Of a DNA stretch of 30,654 nucleotides, positions 1 to 8,202 are shown piece by piece. Position 1 is the stretch's first letter. Every line of letters starts with the position of its first letter. The notes beneath the pieces are model-generated. The model made no database searches and was not told where the DNA came from. It saw nothing but the letters and a program-made list of their open reading frames with translations. The position numbers and the translations under genes are program-made. Origin of the DNA: an uncultured Collinsella sp. (GTDB lineage Bacteria; Actinomycetota; Coriobacteriia; Coriobacteriales; Coriobacteriaceae); contig CABUTH010000002.1 of NCBI GenBank assembly GCA_902494465.1, positions 1 to 30,654 on the forward strand, read 5' to 3'.

Positions 1-47
1 GCTCGACGCTGCAAACGCCCCTAAGCGGCAATCTGACGTTCAATTTC

Positions 48-76
48 AAGGGCGCGACCAGAAGGTCAGCGCCCTT
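48..76. terminator. hairpin, possible terminator near the window edge
   Basis: AAGGGCGC-GACC and GGTC-A-GCGCCCTT form a 12-bp stem with one bulge and an AGAA loop. On the plus strand it is followed by a short TTTC/ATTTC tract. It could end a plus-strand gene lying left of the window. On the minus strand it could serve the carboxypeptidase, whose stop lies about 100 bases away. The weak T tract keeps confidence moderate. Nothing else is readable in 1-177. Confidence 0.4.
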
Positions 77-177
77 TCATTTCACGTCACCTTGCTCGCT
101 TAGGGTCGTTTTCGCTGACGTTGCCAAGACATTGACGTCAACATGGTTGGCGTTGGCGATGGCGTGCTGGTCAATCT

Positions 178-1761
178 TTACAGCTCGTACAGCGTGGTGA
201 ACTTGTCCTGCAGGTAGCTGCAGTAGTAGCGGGCGTCAAAGTCCATGCCGCAGGCACCCTTGATGAGCTCCGGCGCGTCTTTGGCGCGGCCCCACTGCCA
301 AATGTGCTCGCCCAGCCAGGTGCGGACGGGTGCCAGGTCGCCGCTCGCACAGGCGCCATTGAGGTCGACACCGTCGCGGCACATGGCCGGCACAAACATG
401 GCATCGTAGGCGCTACCCAGCGCATACGTGGGGAAGTAGCCAAACGAACCGCCGCTCCAATGCGTATCCTGCAGGCAGCCGTGCGTGTCGTCGGGAACGG
501 GAATGCCCAGGTACTCGTCCATAAAGCGATTCCAAAGCGCGGGGATGTTCTTGGCCGTAGCCTCGCCGGCAAACAGCATACGCTCGATCTGGTAGCGCAC
601 CATAATATGCAGCGGATAGGTGAGCTCGTCGGCCTCGGTGCGGATCAACGACGGCTGCGCGATGTTCACGGCGCGGTAGAGCGTGTCTTCGTCGACGTCG
701 CCGTAGACCCCGGGCGCGTGACGACGCAGCACCTCGAGCAGCGGGCCCATAAAGGCGCGGCTGCGACCCACGGTGTTCTCGAAAAAGCGGCTCTGGCTCT
801 CGTGGATGCCCATGGAGGTGCCGCCCTCCAAGCACGTGCGCGCATAGGCGGGATTGACGCCCAGCTCGTACATGGCGTGCCCCGCCTCGTGGATGATGCT
901 GTAGACGTTGGAGATGCAGTCGTCCTCGTAGATGTGCGTCGCGATGCGCGCATCACCCACGGCAAAGCCCTCGCTAAACGGATGCTCGGTAAAGGCAAGC
1001 GTGGTGTCGTCCAGGTCCAGGCCGACAAGCTTCATAAGGTCGAAGCTCATGGCGCGCTGGGCAGCCTCGGGCACGTGGGCGTGCAAAAAGTCGGCAGCCG
1101 GCTGCTGGCCGTGCTCGCCGATGGCGTGCACGAGCGGCACGACCGTGGCCTTGACCTCATCGCAAAACGCATCGAAGCTCTTGGCGGAAAGGCCGCGCTC
1201 GTACTGGTCGAGCCAAACGTCGTACGGATCGCGCTTGGGGTCCATGAGCTCGGCCTGATGCTTAAGTTGGGCGACGATTCTATCCACATAGGGCTCAAAG
1301 CTTGCCCAGTCGTTGGCCGCCTTCGCTTTATGCCACACGGCGTCGGCCTCGCAGGTGAGCCTGGTCCAGGCCTCGGCCTCCTCGGTAGGAATAACGCTTG
1401 CCTCGCGCTGGTCGCGGCCGAGCACGCGGATCTCGTCGAGCAGCTGCGGGTCGTCGATTTTGCCGCCGGCGACGGTCTCGCGCGCTAACGAGCGTACGAG
1501 CTCAACGGACTTCTCGCTGGTCAGCAGCTTGTGATGCTCACCGGCAAGCGCGCCCATGGCGTCGGCACGGGCGGCAGCACCGTTGGCAGGAGCAATCGTC
1601 GCTCCATCGAACTCGGCAATCTTGAGCAGGTACTCACGAGTCCACAGCTTGCCCTCGAGTTTGCGGAACTTTTTGACGGCCTTGTCGACTTTAGCAGCCT
1701 TGACGCCCTTGACAGTCTTTGCCACGGCGGCCTTGGCCTTCTTATCGAGTTTCTTTCCCAT
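178..1761 (-). CDS. M32 family metallocarboxypeptidase
   Basis: This is a cytosolic zinc carboxypeptidase of family M32 (thermostable carboxypeptidase 1 / Taq type), which removes C-terminal residues from peptides. The protein is 527 aa, close to the usual ~500 aa. The zinc site is clear: HEAGH at residues 291-295 (two His ligands and the catalytic Glu), followed by the family motif GIHESQSRFFEN that supplies the third ligand. The N-terminus has a Lys/Ala-rich extension of about 35 residues, which is unusual and may be a flexible tail. I start at ATG 1759-1761 because AAGGAT lies just upstream; a GUG/AUG start at 1794 would add 11 residues without a ribosome site. The gene stands alone, divergent from pheST. 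No signal peptide is seen. Confidence 0.93.
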   Translation of the reverse strand: MGKKLDKKAKAAVAKTVKGVKAAKVDKAVKKFRKLEGKLWTREYLLKIAEFDGATIAPANGAAARADAMGALAGEHHKLLTSEKSVELVRSLARETVAGGKIDDPQLLDEIRVLGRDQREASVIPTEEAEAWTRLTCEADAVWHKAKAANDWASFEPYVDRIVAQLKHQAELMDPKRDPYDVWLDQYERGLSAKSFDAFCDEVKATVVPLVHAIGEHGQQPAADFLHAHVPEAAQRAMSFDLMKLVGLDLDDTTLAFTEHPFSEGFAVGDARIATHIYEDDCISNVYSIIHEAGHAMYELGVNPAYARTCLEGGTSMGIHESQSRFFENTVGRSRAFMGPLLEVLRRHAPGVYGDVDEDTLYRAVNIAQPSLIRTEADELTYPLHIMVRYQIERMLFAGEATAKNIPALWNRFMDEYLGIPVPDDTHGCLQDTHWSGGSFGYFPTYALGSAYDAMFVPAMCRDGVDLNGACASGDLAPVRTWLGEHIWQWGRAKDAPELIKGACGMDFDARYYCSYLQDKFTTLYEL

Positions 1762-1896
1762 ACCGTATCCTTGATCTCGCAGACCGGACGCCACGGGTGG
1801 GCGTGCGGCCAGTTTGCACAGCTACCTGCCTTGTACCCAGTGCGAACAAAACGGAACGCGGCGATATGCTCGCAGAATGTGTTATCCTATAGCCCA

Positions 1897-2180
1897 ATGC
1901 GTTGACGGAGAGGGTTTTGCCCGCCGCGTCGCCGGCAAGAGAGGGAAGGTCATGGGCTGCAAGCCTTCCTGCGGTGGCAAGGGCCAAGCGTTCACTCCCG
2001 AGCAGCGACCTCAACGGGCGCGCGGCTAGCGGCGGCGAAGCCCCAGTAGGGAAGCCGTGAGCCTCGCGATAAGGGGCGCAGAGTGGGCACGGCGGGCCAG
2101 ACATCCGCCAGGTCAAACAAGGTGGTACCGCGGAATTCAACCGTCCTTGGGCAATGCACATGCCCGAGGGCGGTTTTTTG
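1897..2180 (+). promoter_or_regulatory. T-box leader (tRNA-Phe responsive) of pheST
   Basis: This is a T-box riboswitch that reads uncharged tRNA-Phe and controls read-through into pheS. Stem I base pairs CGTTG (1900-1904) with CAACG (2012-2016). The GA-rich segment lies at 1905-1913 and the conserved AGAGAG at about 1934-1941. The specifier loop on the 3' strand reads GCG-TTC-ACTCCC, so the specifier is TTC (1991-1993), a Phe codon. AGTAGG (2046-2051) opens the next helix, GCCGTG/CACGGC. The T-box AAGGTGGTACCGCGG is at 2119-2133. The terminator stem CCGTCCTTGGGC/GCCCGAGGGCGG with T6 is at 2141-2176. All elements are in canonical order. A weak -10 candidate, TATCCT, lies at 1883-1888. The region between 1762 and 1890 shows nothing else I can name. 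Confidence 0.9.
2141..2177 (+). terminator. T-box-regulated intrinsic terminator
   Basis: An approximately 12-bp GC-rich stem (CCGTCCTTGGGC with GCCCGAGGGCGG) is followed by TTTTTT. Its 5' arm directly follows the T-box sequence, so antiterminator and terminator are mutually exclusive. Confidence 0.85.
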
Positions 2181-2266
2181 TTACCGAACCGGGCCGCGTT
2201 TTCGCAACGTCAGACGGCGGCAGTCGTCCCGGCGAGCGGGGGGGCGCGAGAGACGAAAGGGAAGAC

Positions 2267-3343
2267 ATGAGTCTGATTGATGATCTGGTCAAACTCGAGG
2301 AAGAGGCCAAGGAGCTCGTCGCAGGCGCCGACGACGCCGCCAAGCTCGAGGCTGCGCGCGTTGAGCTGCTCGGCCGCAAGGGTCGCATTACCGGCCTGAT
2401 GCGCATGATGGGCAAGCTCGCCCCCGAGGATCGTCCCGTGATGGGTAAGCGCGCCAACGAGATGCGCCAGCTGATCGAGGGCATGCTCGACGAGCGCAAC
2501 ACCGAGATGAAGGCCGCCGCCCTCAAGCGCGCACTGGAGCACGAGGCCGTCGACATCACACTGCCGGGCATCCGTCCGCAGATCGGTCACCAGCACCTGA
2601 TCAAGCAGATCATCGAGGAGGCCGAGGACATCTTCTGCGGCATCGGCTACACCGTCGAGTCCGGCCCCATGGTCGACACCTCCTACTACAACTTCACTGC
2701 GCTCAACGCCCCCATGGATCACCCGAGCCGCTCGGCCCGCGACACGTTCTATGTGGTCGACAACAATCCCGGCAGCGTCGCGCATCCCGAGGCTCACGCC
2801 CACGGCGAGTCCGACGTGCTGCTGCGCACCCAGACCTCGGGCGTGCAGATCCACACCATGGAGTCACAGAAGCCGCCCATCTACATGATCTGCCCGGGCA
2901 CCGTCTACCGTCCCGATACGGCCGACGCTTGCCACCTGCCGCAGTTCAACCAGATCGAGGGCTTGGTCGTCGACGAGGGTATCACCTTTGGCGACCTGAA
3001 GGGCACGCTCGACTACTTTGTTAAGTGCATGTTTGGCGAGGACCGTAAGACGCGCTACCGCCCGCACTTCTTCCCCTTCACCGAGCCCAGCTGCGAGGTG
3101 GACGTGAGCTGCCACGTCTGCGGCGGCAAGGGTTGCAACTTCTGCAAGCACAGCGGCTGGATCGAGATCCTGGGCTGCGGCATGGTCGACCCCAACGTTC
3201 TTATCAACTGCGGCATCGACCCCGAGAAGTATACCGGCTTCGCCTTTGGCATTGGCGCCGAACGCGTCGCGGCCCTGCGCTACGACCTGCCCGACCTCAG
3301 AACGCTCATGACTGGCGATATGCGCTTCCTGAACCAATTTTAG
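2267..3343 (+). CDS. pheS: phenylalanine-tRNA ligase alpha subunit
   Basis: This is the catalytic subunit of the (alpha-beta)2 phenylalanyl-tRNA synthetase. It is 358 aa. A coiled N-terminal arm (about 1-90) is followed by the class II catalytic domain: motif 2 is the VYRPDTADACHLPQFNQIEG block and motif 3 is GIGAERVAALRYDLPDLR near the C-terminus. A Cys cluster of the form CxxCxGxGCxxC precedes GWIEILG, as in many bacterial PheS. I start at ATG 2267 because GAAAGGGAAG lies just upstream. Longer in-frame starts would run into the T-box leader. Expression is controlled by the T-box upstream, and pheT follows after a 162-base gap that holds a large palindrome. Confidence 0.97.
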   Translation: MSLIDDLVKLEEEAKELVAGADDAAKLEAARVELLGRKGRITGLMRMMGKLAPEDRPVMGKRANEMRQLIEGMLDERNTEMKAAALKRALEHEAVDITLPGIRPQIGHQHLIKQIIEEAEDIFCGIGYTVESGPMVDTSYYNFTALNAPMDHPSRSARDTFYVVDNNPGSVAHPEAHAHGESDVLLRTQTSGVQIHTMESQKPPIYMICPGTVYRPDTADACHLPQFNQIEGLVVDEGITFGDLKGTLDYFVKCMFGEDRKTRYRPHFFPFTEPSCEVDVSCHVCGGKGCNFCKHSGWIEILGCGMVDPNVLINCGIDPEKYTGFAFGIGAERVAALRYDLPDLRTLMTGDMRFLNQF

Positions 3344-3345
3344 GC

Positions 3346-3440
3346 TTGCCCAGGCACCCCATCTTGGCGTTCAAACCGTCGCTCGCGTACCTTTAGTACG
3401 CGTCGCTCCTCTTTCACGCCAACCTGGGGCACCTGGACAA
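3346..3440. repeat. long imperfect palindrome between pheS and pheT
   Basis: Nested inverted arms read TTG/CAA, CCAGG/CCTGG, CCCCA/TGGGG, TTGGCGT/ACGCCAA and, at the centre, GCGTAC-CTTTA-GTACGC. Together they form a hairpin of about 95 bases, starting right after the pheS stop. GTCGCTC occurs on both sides of the centre as a direct repeat. No T tract follows, so a simple terminator is not supported. It looks like a REP/MITE-type intergenic element or an mRNA-processing hairpin. Confidence 0.7.
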
Positions 3441-3505
3441 CCCTAAGGCGAACGTCTTCATTTGATACCCCTCCCTATGCGGAGATTAAGAACTAGGAGA
3501 GCTAT

Positions 3506-5959
3506 ATGCGCGTTTCTTACGACTGGCTCAAGACCATGATCGATATTCCGGAGGATCCCAAGACTCTTTCGGACGAATATATCCGTACCGGCACCGAGGT
3601 CGAGGCGATCGACACCGTGGGCGAGTCCTTCGACCATGTGGTGACTGCCAAGGTGCTCACCAAGACCCCGCACCCCGATAGCGACCATATGTATGTGTGC
3701 TCGGTCGACGTGGGTGACAAGAACCTCGACGCTGACGGCAATCCCGCTCCGCTGCAGATCGTCTGCGGTGCGCAGAACTTCGAGGCCGGCGACCACATCG
3801 TCACGGCCATGATCGGCGCAGTTCTGCCTGGCGACGTCAAGATCAAGAAGAGCAAGCTTCGCGGCGTCGTGTCCATGGGCATGAACTGCTCCGCACGCGA
3901 GCTCGGCCTGGGCGGCGACCACTCCGGCATCATGATCCTGCCCGAGGATACGCCCTGCGGCATGCCGTTTGCCGAGTATGTGGGCTCGAGCGACACCGTG
4001 CTCGACTGCGAGATCACGCCCAACCGCCCCGACTGCCTGTCCATGATTGGCATGGCCCGCGAGACCGGCGCCATTTTCGACCGCGATTTCCACGTTGAGC
4101 TGCCCGCCATCAAGATCGAGACCGGCCGCGCGACCGACGACGAGCTTTCGGTCGAGATTGCCGACGAGGGCCTGTGTGACCGCTACGTTGCCCGTATCGT
4201 GCGCAACGTGAAGGTCGGCCCGTCGCCTGACTGGATGGTCAAACGCCTCAACGCCCTGGGCGTGCGCCCGCACAACAACATCGTCGACATCACCAACTAC
4301 GTGATGATGCTCACCGGCCAGCCACTGCACGCCTTTGACCTCGACACCTTTGCCGAGCGCGATGGCCACCGTCGCGTGGTGGTTCGCGCCGCCCAGCAGG
4401 ATGAGAAGTTCACGACGCTCGATGGCGAGGAGCGCGTGCTCGACGCCGGCATGGGCCTCATCACCGACGGCGAGCGTCCTGTGGCGCTGGCCGGCGTTAT
4501 GGGTGGCATGGATTCCGAGATTGAGGACGATACCGTCGACGTGATGGTCGAGAGCGCCTGCTTCAACGCCGGCCGCACCTCGCACACCAGCCGTGACCTG
4601 TCGCTGATCTCCGACGCATCCATTCGCTTTGAGCGCCAGGTTGACGAGACCGGCTGCGTGGATGTCGCCAACGTTACCTGCGCGCTCATCGAGGAGATCG
4701 CCGGCGGCGAGGTTGCTCCCGGCTATGTCGACGTTTTCCCCGCGCCCAAGACCATCGACAGCATTAAGCTGCGCCTGGCCCGTGTGCACGCCATCTGCGG
4801 TGCCGACATCGAGCCCGACTTTATCGAGCGCTCGCTCACCCGCCTGGGCTGCACCGTCGAGCGCGACGGCGAGGACTTTATGGTCACCCCGCCGAGCTTC
4901 CGTCCCGACCTGCCGCGCGAGATCGACCTGATCGAGGAGGTCCTGCGCCTGTGGGGCATGGGCCGCGTGACGGCGACCATCCCGGCTGCCAAGAACCACA
5001 TCGGCGGCCTGACCCGCGAGCAGAAGCTCACCCGTAAGGTCGGCGAGATCCTGCGCGCCTGCGGCCTCAACGAGACCACGACTTTTGGCTTTGCCGCCCC
5101 GGGCGACCTGGAGAAGATCGGTATGTCCACCGAGGGCCGCGGTTGCCCCGTGGTGCTCATGAACCCGCTGGTTGCCGAGCAGACCGAGATGCGCCGCTCG
5201 CTGCTTCCGGGCCTGCTGCAGTCCGTGGCCTACAACGAGGCTCACGGCACGCCCAACGTGCACCTGTACGAGGTCGGCAGCCTGTTCCACGGTCACGAGA
5301 ACGCCAGCCTGCCCAAGGAGACCAAGTCCGTGGCGGGTGTGCTCTCGGGCCAGTGGAGCGAGCAGTCCTGGAACATGAAGTACCGCAAGCTGCGCTTCTT
5401 CTTTGGCAAGGGCATTGTCGAGGAGCTGCTCGCCCAGCTGCGCATCGAGAAGGTTCGCTTCCGTCCCGTCGAGGGCGAGGGCTACGCTTTCTTGCAGCCG
5501 GGTCGTGCGGCCGAGGTTCTGTCCGGCGGAACCGTGCTGGGCTGGGTCGGCGAGATTCACCCCGAGGCGCGCGAGGCGATGGGCATCGATGAGGTCGTCG
5601 TTGCCTTTGAGCTCGACTTGGACAAGCTGATCAAGGGCGCCCGCAACCAGGAGAACTATCGCGAGTTCTCGCAGTACCCGGCTGTTGAGCATGACCTTGC
5701 CATTGTGGTCGACAACACTGTGACCTGCGAGGATCTTGAGCGCCGCATTACCAGTGCCGGCGGCAAGCTGCTCGAGGGCGTGCGCCTGTTCGATGTCTAC
5801 CGCGATCCGGTCCGCATCGGCAAGGGTAAGAAGTCCATGGCCTTTGCGCTCACGTATCGCTCGGACGACCACACGCTTACCAGCGAAGAGGTCGAGAAGG
5901 CACACCAGAAGATCGTCACCAAGGTGTGCAAGGGCGTAAACGGCGAGGTTCGCTCGTAA
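3506..5959 (+). CDS. pheT: phenylalanine-tRNA ligase beta subunit
   Basis: This is the large subunit of phenylalanyl-tRNA synthetase, which carries tRNA binding and the editing site for mischarged Tyr-tRNA(Phe). It is 817 aa, the usual size. An EMAP/OB-type tRNA-binding domain lies at about residues 42-150 (FDHVVTAKVL...HPDSDHMYVCSVDVG). The B3/B4 editing and B5 domains follow in the middle (for example VDITNYVMMLTGQPLHAFD). A ferredoxin-fold anticodon-binding domain occupies about 718-817 (FSQYPAVEHDLAIVVD...). The ATG at 3506 has AGGAGAG upstream. It is co-directional with pheS and presumably under the same T-box. Confidence 0.97.
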   Translation: MRVSYDWLKTMIDIPEDPKTLSDEYIRTGTEVEAIDTVGESFDHVVTAKVLTKTPHPDSDHMYVCSVDVGDKNLDADGNPAPLQIVCGAQNFEAGDHIVTAMIGAVLPGDVKIKKSKLRGVVSMGMNCSARELGLGGDHSGIMILPEDTPCGMPFAEYVGSSDTVLDCEITPNRPDCLSMIGMARETGAIFDRDFHVELPAIKIETGRATDDELSVEIADEGLCDRYVARIVRNVKVGPSPDWMVKRLNALGVRPHNNIVDITNYVMMLTGQPLHAFDLDTFAERDGHRRVVVRAAQQDEKFTTLDGEERVLDAGMGLITDGERPVALAGVMGGMDSEIEDDTVDVMVESACFNAGRTSHTSRDLSLISDASIRFERQVDETGCVDVANVTCALIEEIAGGEVAPGYVDVFPAPKTIDSIKLRLARVHAICGADIEPDFIERSLTRLGCTVERDGEDFMVTPPSFRPDLPREIDLIEEVLRLWGMGRVTATIPAAKNHIGGLTREQKLTRKVGEILRACGLNETTTFGFAAPGDLEKIGMSTEGRGCPVVLMNPLVAEQTEMRRSLLPGLLQSVAYNEAHGTPNVHLYEVGSLFHGHENASLPKETKSVAGVLSGQWSEQSWNMKYRKLRFFFGKGIVEELLAQLRIEKVRFRPVEGEGYAFLQPGRAAEVLSGGTVLGWVGEIHPEAREAMGIDEVVVAFELDLDKLIKGARNQENYREFSQYPAVEHDLAIVVDNTVTCEDLERRITSAGGKLLEGVRLFDVYRDPVRIGKGKKSMAFALTYRSDDHTLTSEEVEKAHQKIVTKVCKGVNGEVRS

Positions 5960-5971
5960 TCTTTGCCGTTC

Positions 5972-6066
5972 GGAACCCGCCCCCTGCGGGGTTTTCACGG
6001 CAAGGTCCTCCCCGCTTTGCGGCTGCGGGATGTTGCCTTAGAAAACCCCTCTCGGGGGCGGGTTCC
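5972..6066. repeat. long palindromic element, family A copy 1
   Basis: The outer arms GGAACCCGCCCCC (5972-5984) and GGGGGCGGGTTCC (6054-6066) are a perfect 13-bp match. The inner arms GGGGTTTTC/GAAAACCCC (5988-5996/6041-6049) and GGCAA/TTGCC (5999-6003/6033-6037) also match. The core contains GGTCCTC (6004-6010) and CTGCGGGAT (6023-6031), which recur in the element at 14725-14813. It lies 13 bases after the pheT stop, so it could also act as a 3' end or terminator structure. Confidence 0.75.
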
Positions 6067-6195
6067 TGCGTTCACCTTGTTGCGAGCGGACCGCACCTTC
6101 TTCCGGGTGACCGGAAAGTTGGGAGTGCATGGGCCCTTTATTGGGCGGTGCGTGGACCTGGGCTAATAACGTACGTATTGCAAGGGCGTGCTGCG

Positions 6196-6261
6196 TTGTG
6201 GGCGGTGCGCCTTTTTGTTAGTATGCAGAGTCGGTGTTACGGATTGTTGGAAACGTAACAC
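6196..6261 (+). promoter_or_regulatory. promoter and NikR-like operator of the ECF metal transporter
   Basis: TTGTGG (6196-6201), a 17-base spacer and TAGTAT (6219-6224) form a plausible promoter. Immediately downstream of the expected start is a perfect dyad GTGTTAC (6234-6240), 14 bases, GTAACAC (6255-6261). Its span of 28 bases equals that of the enterobacterial NikR site (GTATGA-N16-TCATAC). I recall the GTGTTAC-N13/14-GTAACAC form as a NikR-type motif in other phyla. An ACGTACGT palindrome (6169-6176) lies further upstream. The rest of 6067-6195 contains small hairpins, but I see no cobalamin-riboswitch motif. Confidence 0.6.
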
Positions 6262-6285
6262 ACAACGTTCTGATTGAGAGGGCTC

Positions 6286-7368
6286 ATGCATATTCCCGAT
6301 AATTATCTGTCCCCGCAGACCGATGCCGTTATGGCGGTGGCGATGGTGCCCGTATGGGTTCACTGCATCAAAAAGGTGCGCGCCACGCTCGATCGCGAGC
6401 ATATGGCGTTCCTGGGCATCTGCGCCGCATTCTCCTTCTTGCTCATGATGTTCAACGTTCCGCTGCCCGACGGTACCACTGGTCACGCCGTCGGCGGCGC
6501 ACTCATCGCGCTGCTGCTGGGCCCCGAGGCCGCGGCTATCGCTGTCTCGGTCGCTCTGGCGCTGCAGGCGCTGCTGTTTGGCGACGGCGGCGTTCTGTCG
6601 TTTGGCGCCAACTGCTTTAACATGGCCTTTGTGCTGCCGTTTGTCGCTGCTATCGTGTTCCGTGCGCTCAACAGCCGTCTGCACGACAAGAGCTGGGGCA
6701 CCTCGGTTTCTGCCATCGTGAGCGGTTGGGTCGGCCTGTGCCTGGCGGCCCTGTGCGCGGCAATCGAGTTTGGTATTCAGCCGATGCTCTTCACCAACGC
6801 TTCGGGCGCCCCTCTGTACTGCCCCTTCCCGCTGTCCGTGGCTATTCCGGCCATGTTGATCCCGCATATGCTGGTTGCCGGCGTGATCGAGGGCGTGGCG
6901 ACGGCCGCCATCTACGGCTTCATTAAGAAGACGGCGCCGAGCATTATCGTCGGCCCCGAAGCCGCCGATGGCCAGCTTGCCGCCGATGGTACCGCCAAGA
7001 AGACTTCCCTGATTCCCACGCTCATTCTGGTCGCCGTGCTTGTCGTGGCTACGCCGCTCGGCTTGCTCGCCACCGGTGACGCCTGGGGTGAGTGGGACGC
7101 CGAGGGCGCCGCGACCGCCGTTCAGGAGGCTGGCGACGACAGCCTGCAGGCTTCGGTCGGCCTCGACACCCCGACCTTTGCCGACGCCCTGCCCACGGGC
7201 GATTATCTGCAGGCCTATTCCGAGGAGCAGGGCCTTGGCTTTGCCGGCCAGGCTGCGATGTATATTCTTTCGGGCGTGATTGGCGTGGCGGTGCTCACCA
7301 TCACATTCCGCCTGGTCTCGCTGACGGTCAAGGAAAGCGGTGCTCATGGCAATAGCCGAGCTGCCTAG
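6286..7368 (+). CDS. ECF transporter substrate-specific component, CbiM/NikM with fused NikN-like domain
   Basis: This integral membrane protein binds the metal ion in an energy-coupling-factor transporter for Ni2+ or Co2+. It is 360 aa. The N-terminus MHIPDNYLSP is the family hallmark, because the free N-terminus with His2 coordinates the metal. About six hydrophobic segments follow to residue ~220. After a polar linker, a further membrane segment and the TPLGLLATGDAWGEW stretch match the NikN/PDGLE-type accessory domain, and a last TM helix ends the protein. I start at ATG 6286, preceded by GAGAGGG, because the conserved His2 requires it; a TTG at 6274 would add four residues. The gene overlaps the next one. 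The upstream dyad favours nickel over cobalt. Confidence 0.9.
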   Translation: MHIPDNYLSPQTDAVMAVAMVPVWVHCIKKVRATLDREHMAFLGICAAFSFLLMMFNVPLPDGTTGHAVGGALIALLLGPEAAAIAVSVALALQALLFGDGGVLSFGANCFNMAFVLPFVAAIVFRALNSRLHDKSWGTSVSAIVSGWVGLCLAALCAAIEFGIQPMLFTNASGAPLYCPFPLSVAIPAMLIPHMLVAGVIEGVATAAIYGFIKKTAPSIIVGPEAADGQLAADGTAKKTSLIPTLILVAVLVVATPLGLLATGDAWGEWDAEGAATAVQEAGDDSLQASVGLDTPTFADALPTGDYLQAYSEEQGLGFAGQAAMYILSGVIGVAVLTITFRLVSLTVKESGAHGNSRAA

Positions 7369-8182
7369 TTGGCTTGCGGCCGAGGAGCGTTACGAGCCCG
7401 CGGGGGCTCGGCATCGTGTGATGCAAAAGAATGTCCTGCACCTGGCGAGCCTGCTTGAGCGGGTTCGCCTGGGTGGAGGCGCGCACGAGGGCGGGTCGAT
7501 GGTCGACCGCGCCCTTTCTTGCGTTTCGGCTCCGGTGCGCCTGGTGGGGATGTTCGTTTGCGTTCTGTGCGTGTGTCTGACGCAGAGCCCGCTGTACCTC
7601 ATGTTGATGGCGGCCATCGCGCTGGTGCTCGTTGCCGTGCGCCCCGTACGCGGGCTGCGTGCGACCTTTGTACCGGCGCTCGGCGCCACGGGGCTTGCGG
7701 TGGTTCTGGCACTGCCTGCCCTGCTGCTGGGCGCTTCTGCCGCGGGCGCCATGCTCAAGATCGCGCTCAAGACGTTCATTAACGTGTCGTTCGTGCTGGG
7801 CGTTTCGTGGACGCTCACCTGGAGCCGCATGTCGGCGGCGCTCAAGACGCTACAGCTGCCCGACGAGGTCATCTTTACGTTTGATATGGCGCTCAAGCAC
7901 ATCGAGGTGCTGGGACGCACGGCGCACGATCTGACCGAATCGGTCATGCTGCGCAGTGTGGGTCGTGCGCCTGCGGGTTTTTCGCGTACCGATTCGATCG
8001 CGGGTATCATGGGCATGACCTTTATCAAGGCGATGGAATGCAGCCGCGCGATGGACGAGGCTATGCTTTGCCGTGGCTTTGCCGGTGCGTATCCGACTCC
8101 CGCGCGGAGCGGCTTTGGCTGGCGCGATGCGGTCTATGCGGTCGTCGTGGTGCTGCTCGCCGTGTTGTGCGCGGTGCTGTAG
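7346..8182 (+). CDS. ECF transporter T-component, CbiQ/NikQ family
   Basis: This transmembrane coupling protein links the metal-binding component to the ATPase. It is 278 aa, with membrane segments clustered at about 65-165 and a final one at the C-terminus. The cytoplasmic coupling region holds the family's Ala-Arg-Gly-type motifs in divergent form: MLRSVGRAP and MDEAMLCRGFAGAYP. ATG 7346 is chosen because AAGGAAAG lies eight bases upstream. It overlaps the preceding gene by 23 bases, so translation is coupled. Its reading frame ends 20 bases before the ATPase gene. Confidence 0.9.
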   Translation: MAIAELPSWLAAEERYEPAGARHRVMQKNVLHLASLLERVRLGGGAHEGGSMVDRALSCVSAPVRLVGMFVCVLCVCLTQSPLYLMLMAAIALVLVAVRPVRGLRATFVPALGATGLAVVLALPALLLGASAAGAMLKIALKTFINVSFVLGVSWTLTWSRMSAALKTLQLPDEVIFTFDMALKHIEVLGRTAHDLTESVMLRSVGRAPAGFSRTDSIAGIMGMTFIKAMECSRAMDEAMLCRGFAGAYPTPARSGFGWRDAVYAVVVVLLAVLCAVL

Positions 8183-8202
8183 CGCGGGCGGCCGAGCCGT
8201 CG

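Noticed and set aside
3458..5998. 846-codon open frame on the minus strand opposite pheT
   Set aside because: It is a shadow created by high GC3 codon bias of pheT; it has no start signal and reads as low-complexity His/Ala/Gly/Val-rich protein.
6067..6195. cobalamin or NiCo riboswitch before the ECF transporter
   Set aside because: The B12-box and the conserved NiCo-type GC-rich junction are not visible; only small hairpins and the operator dyad are.
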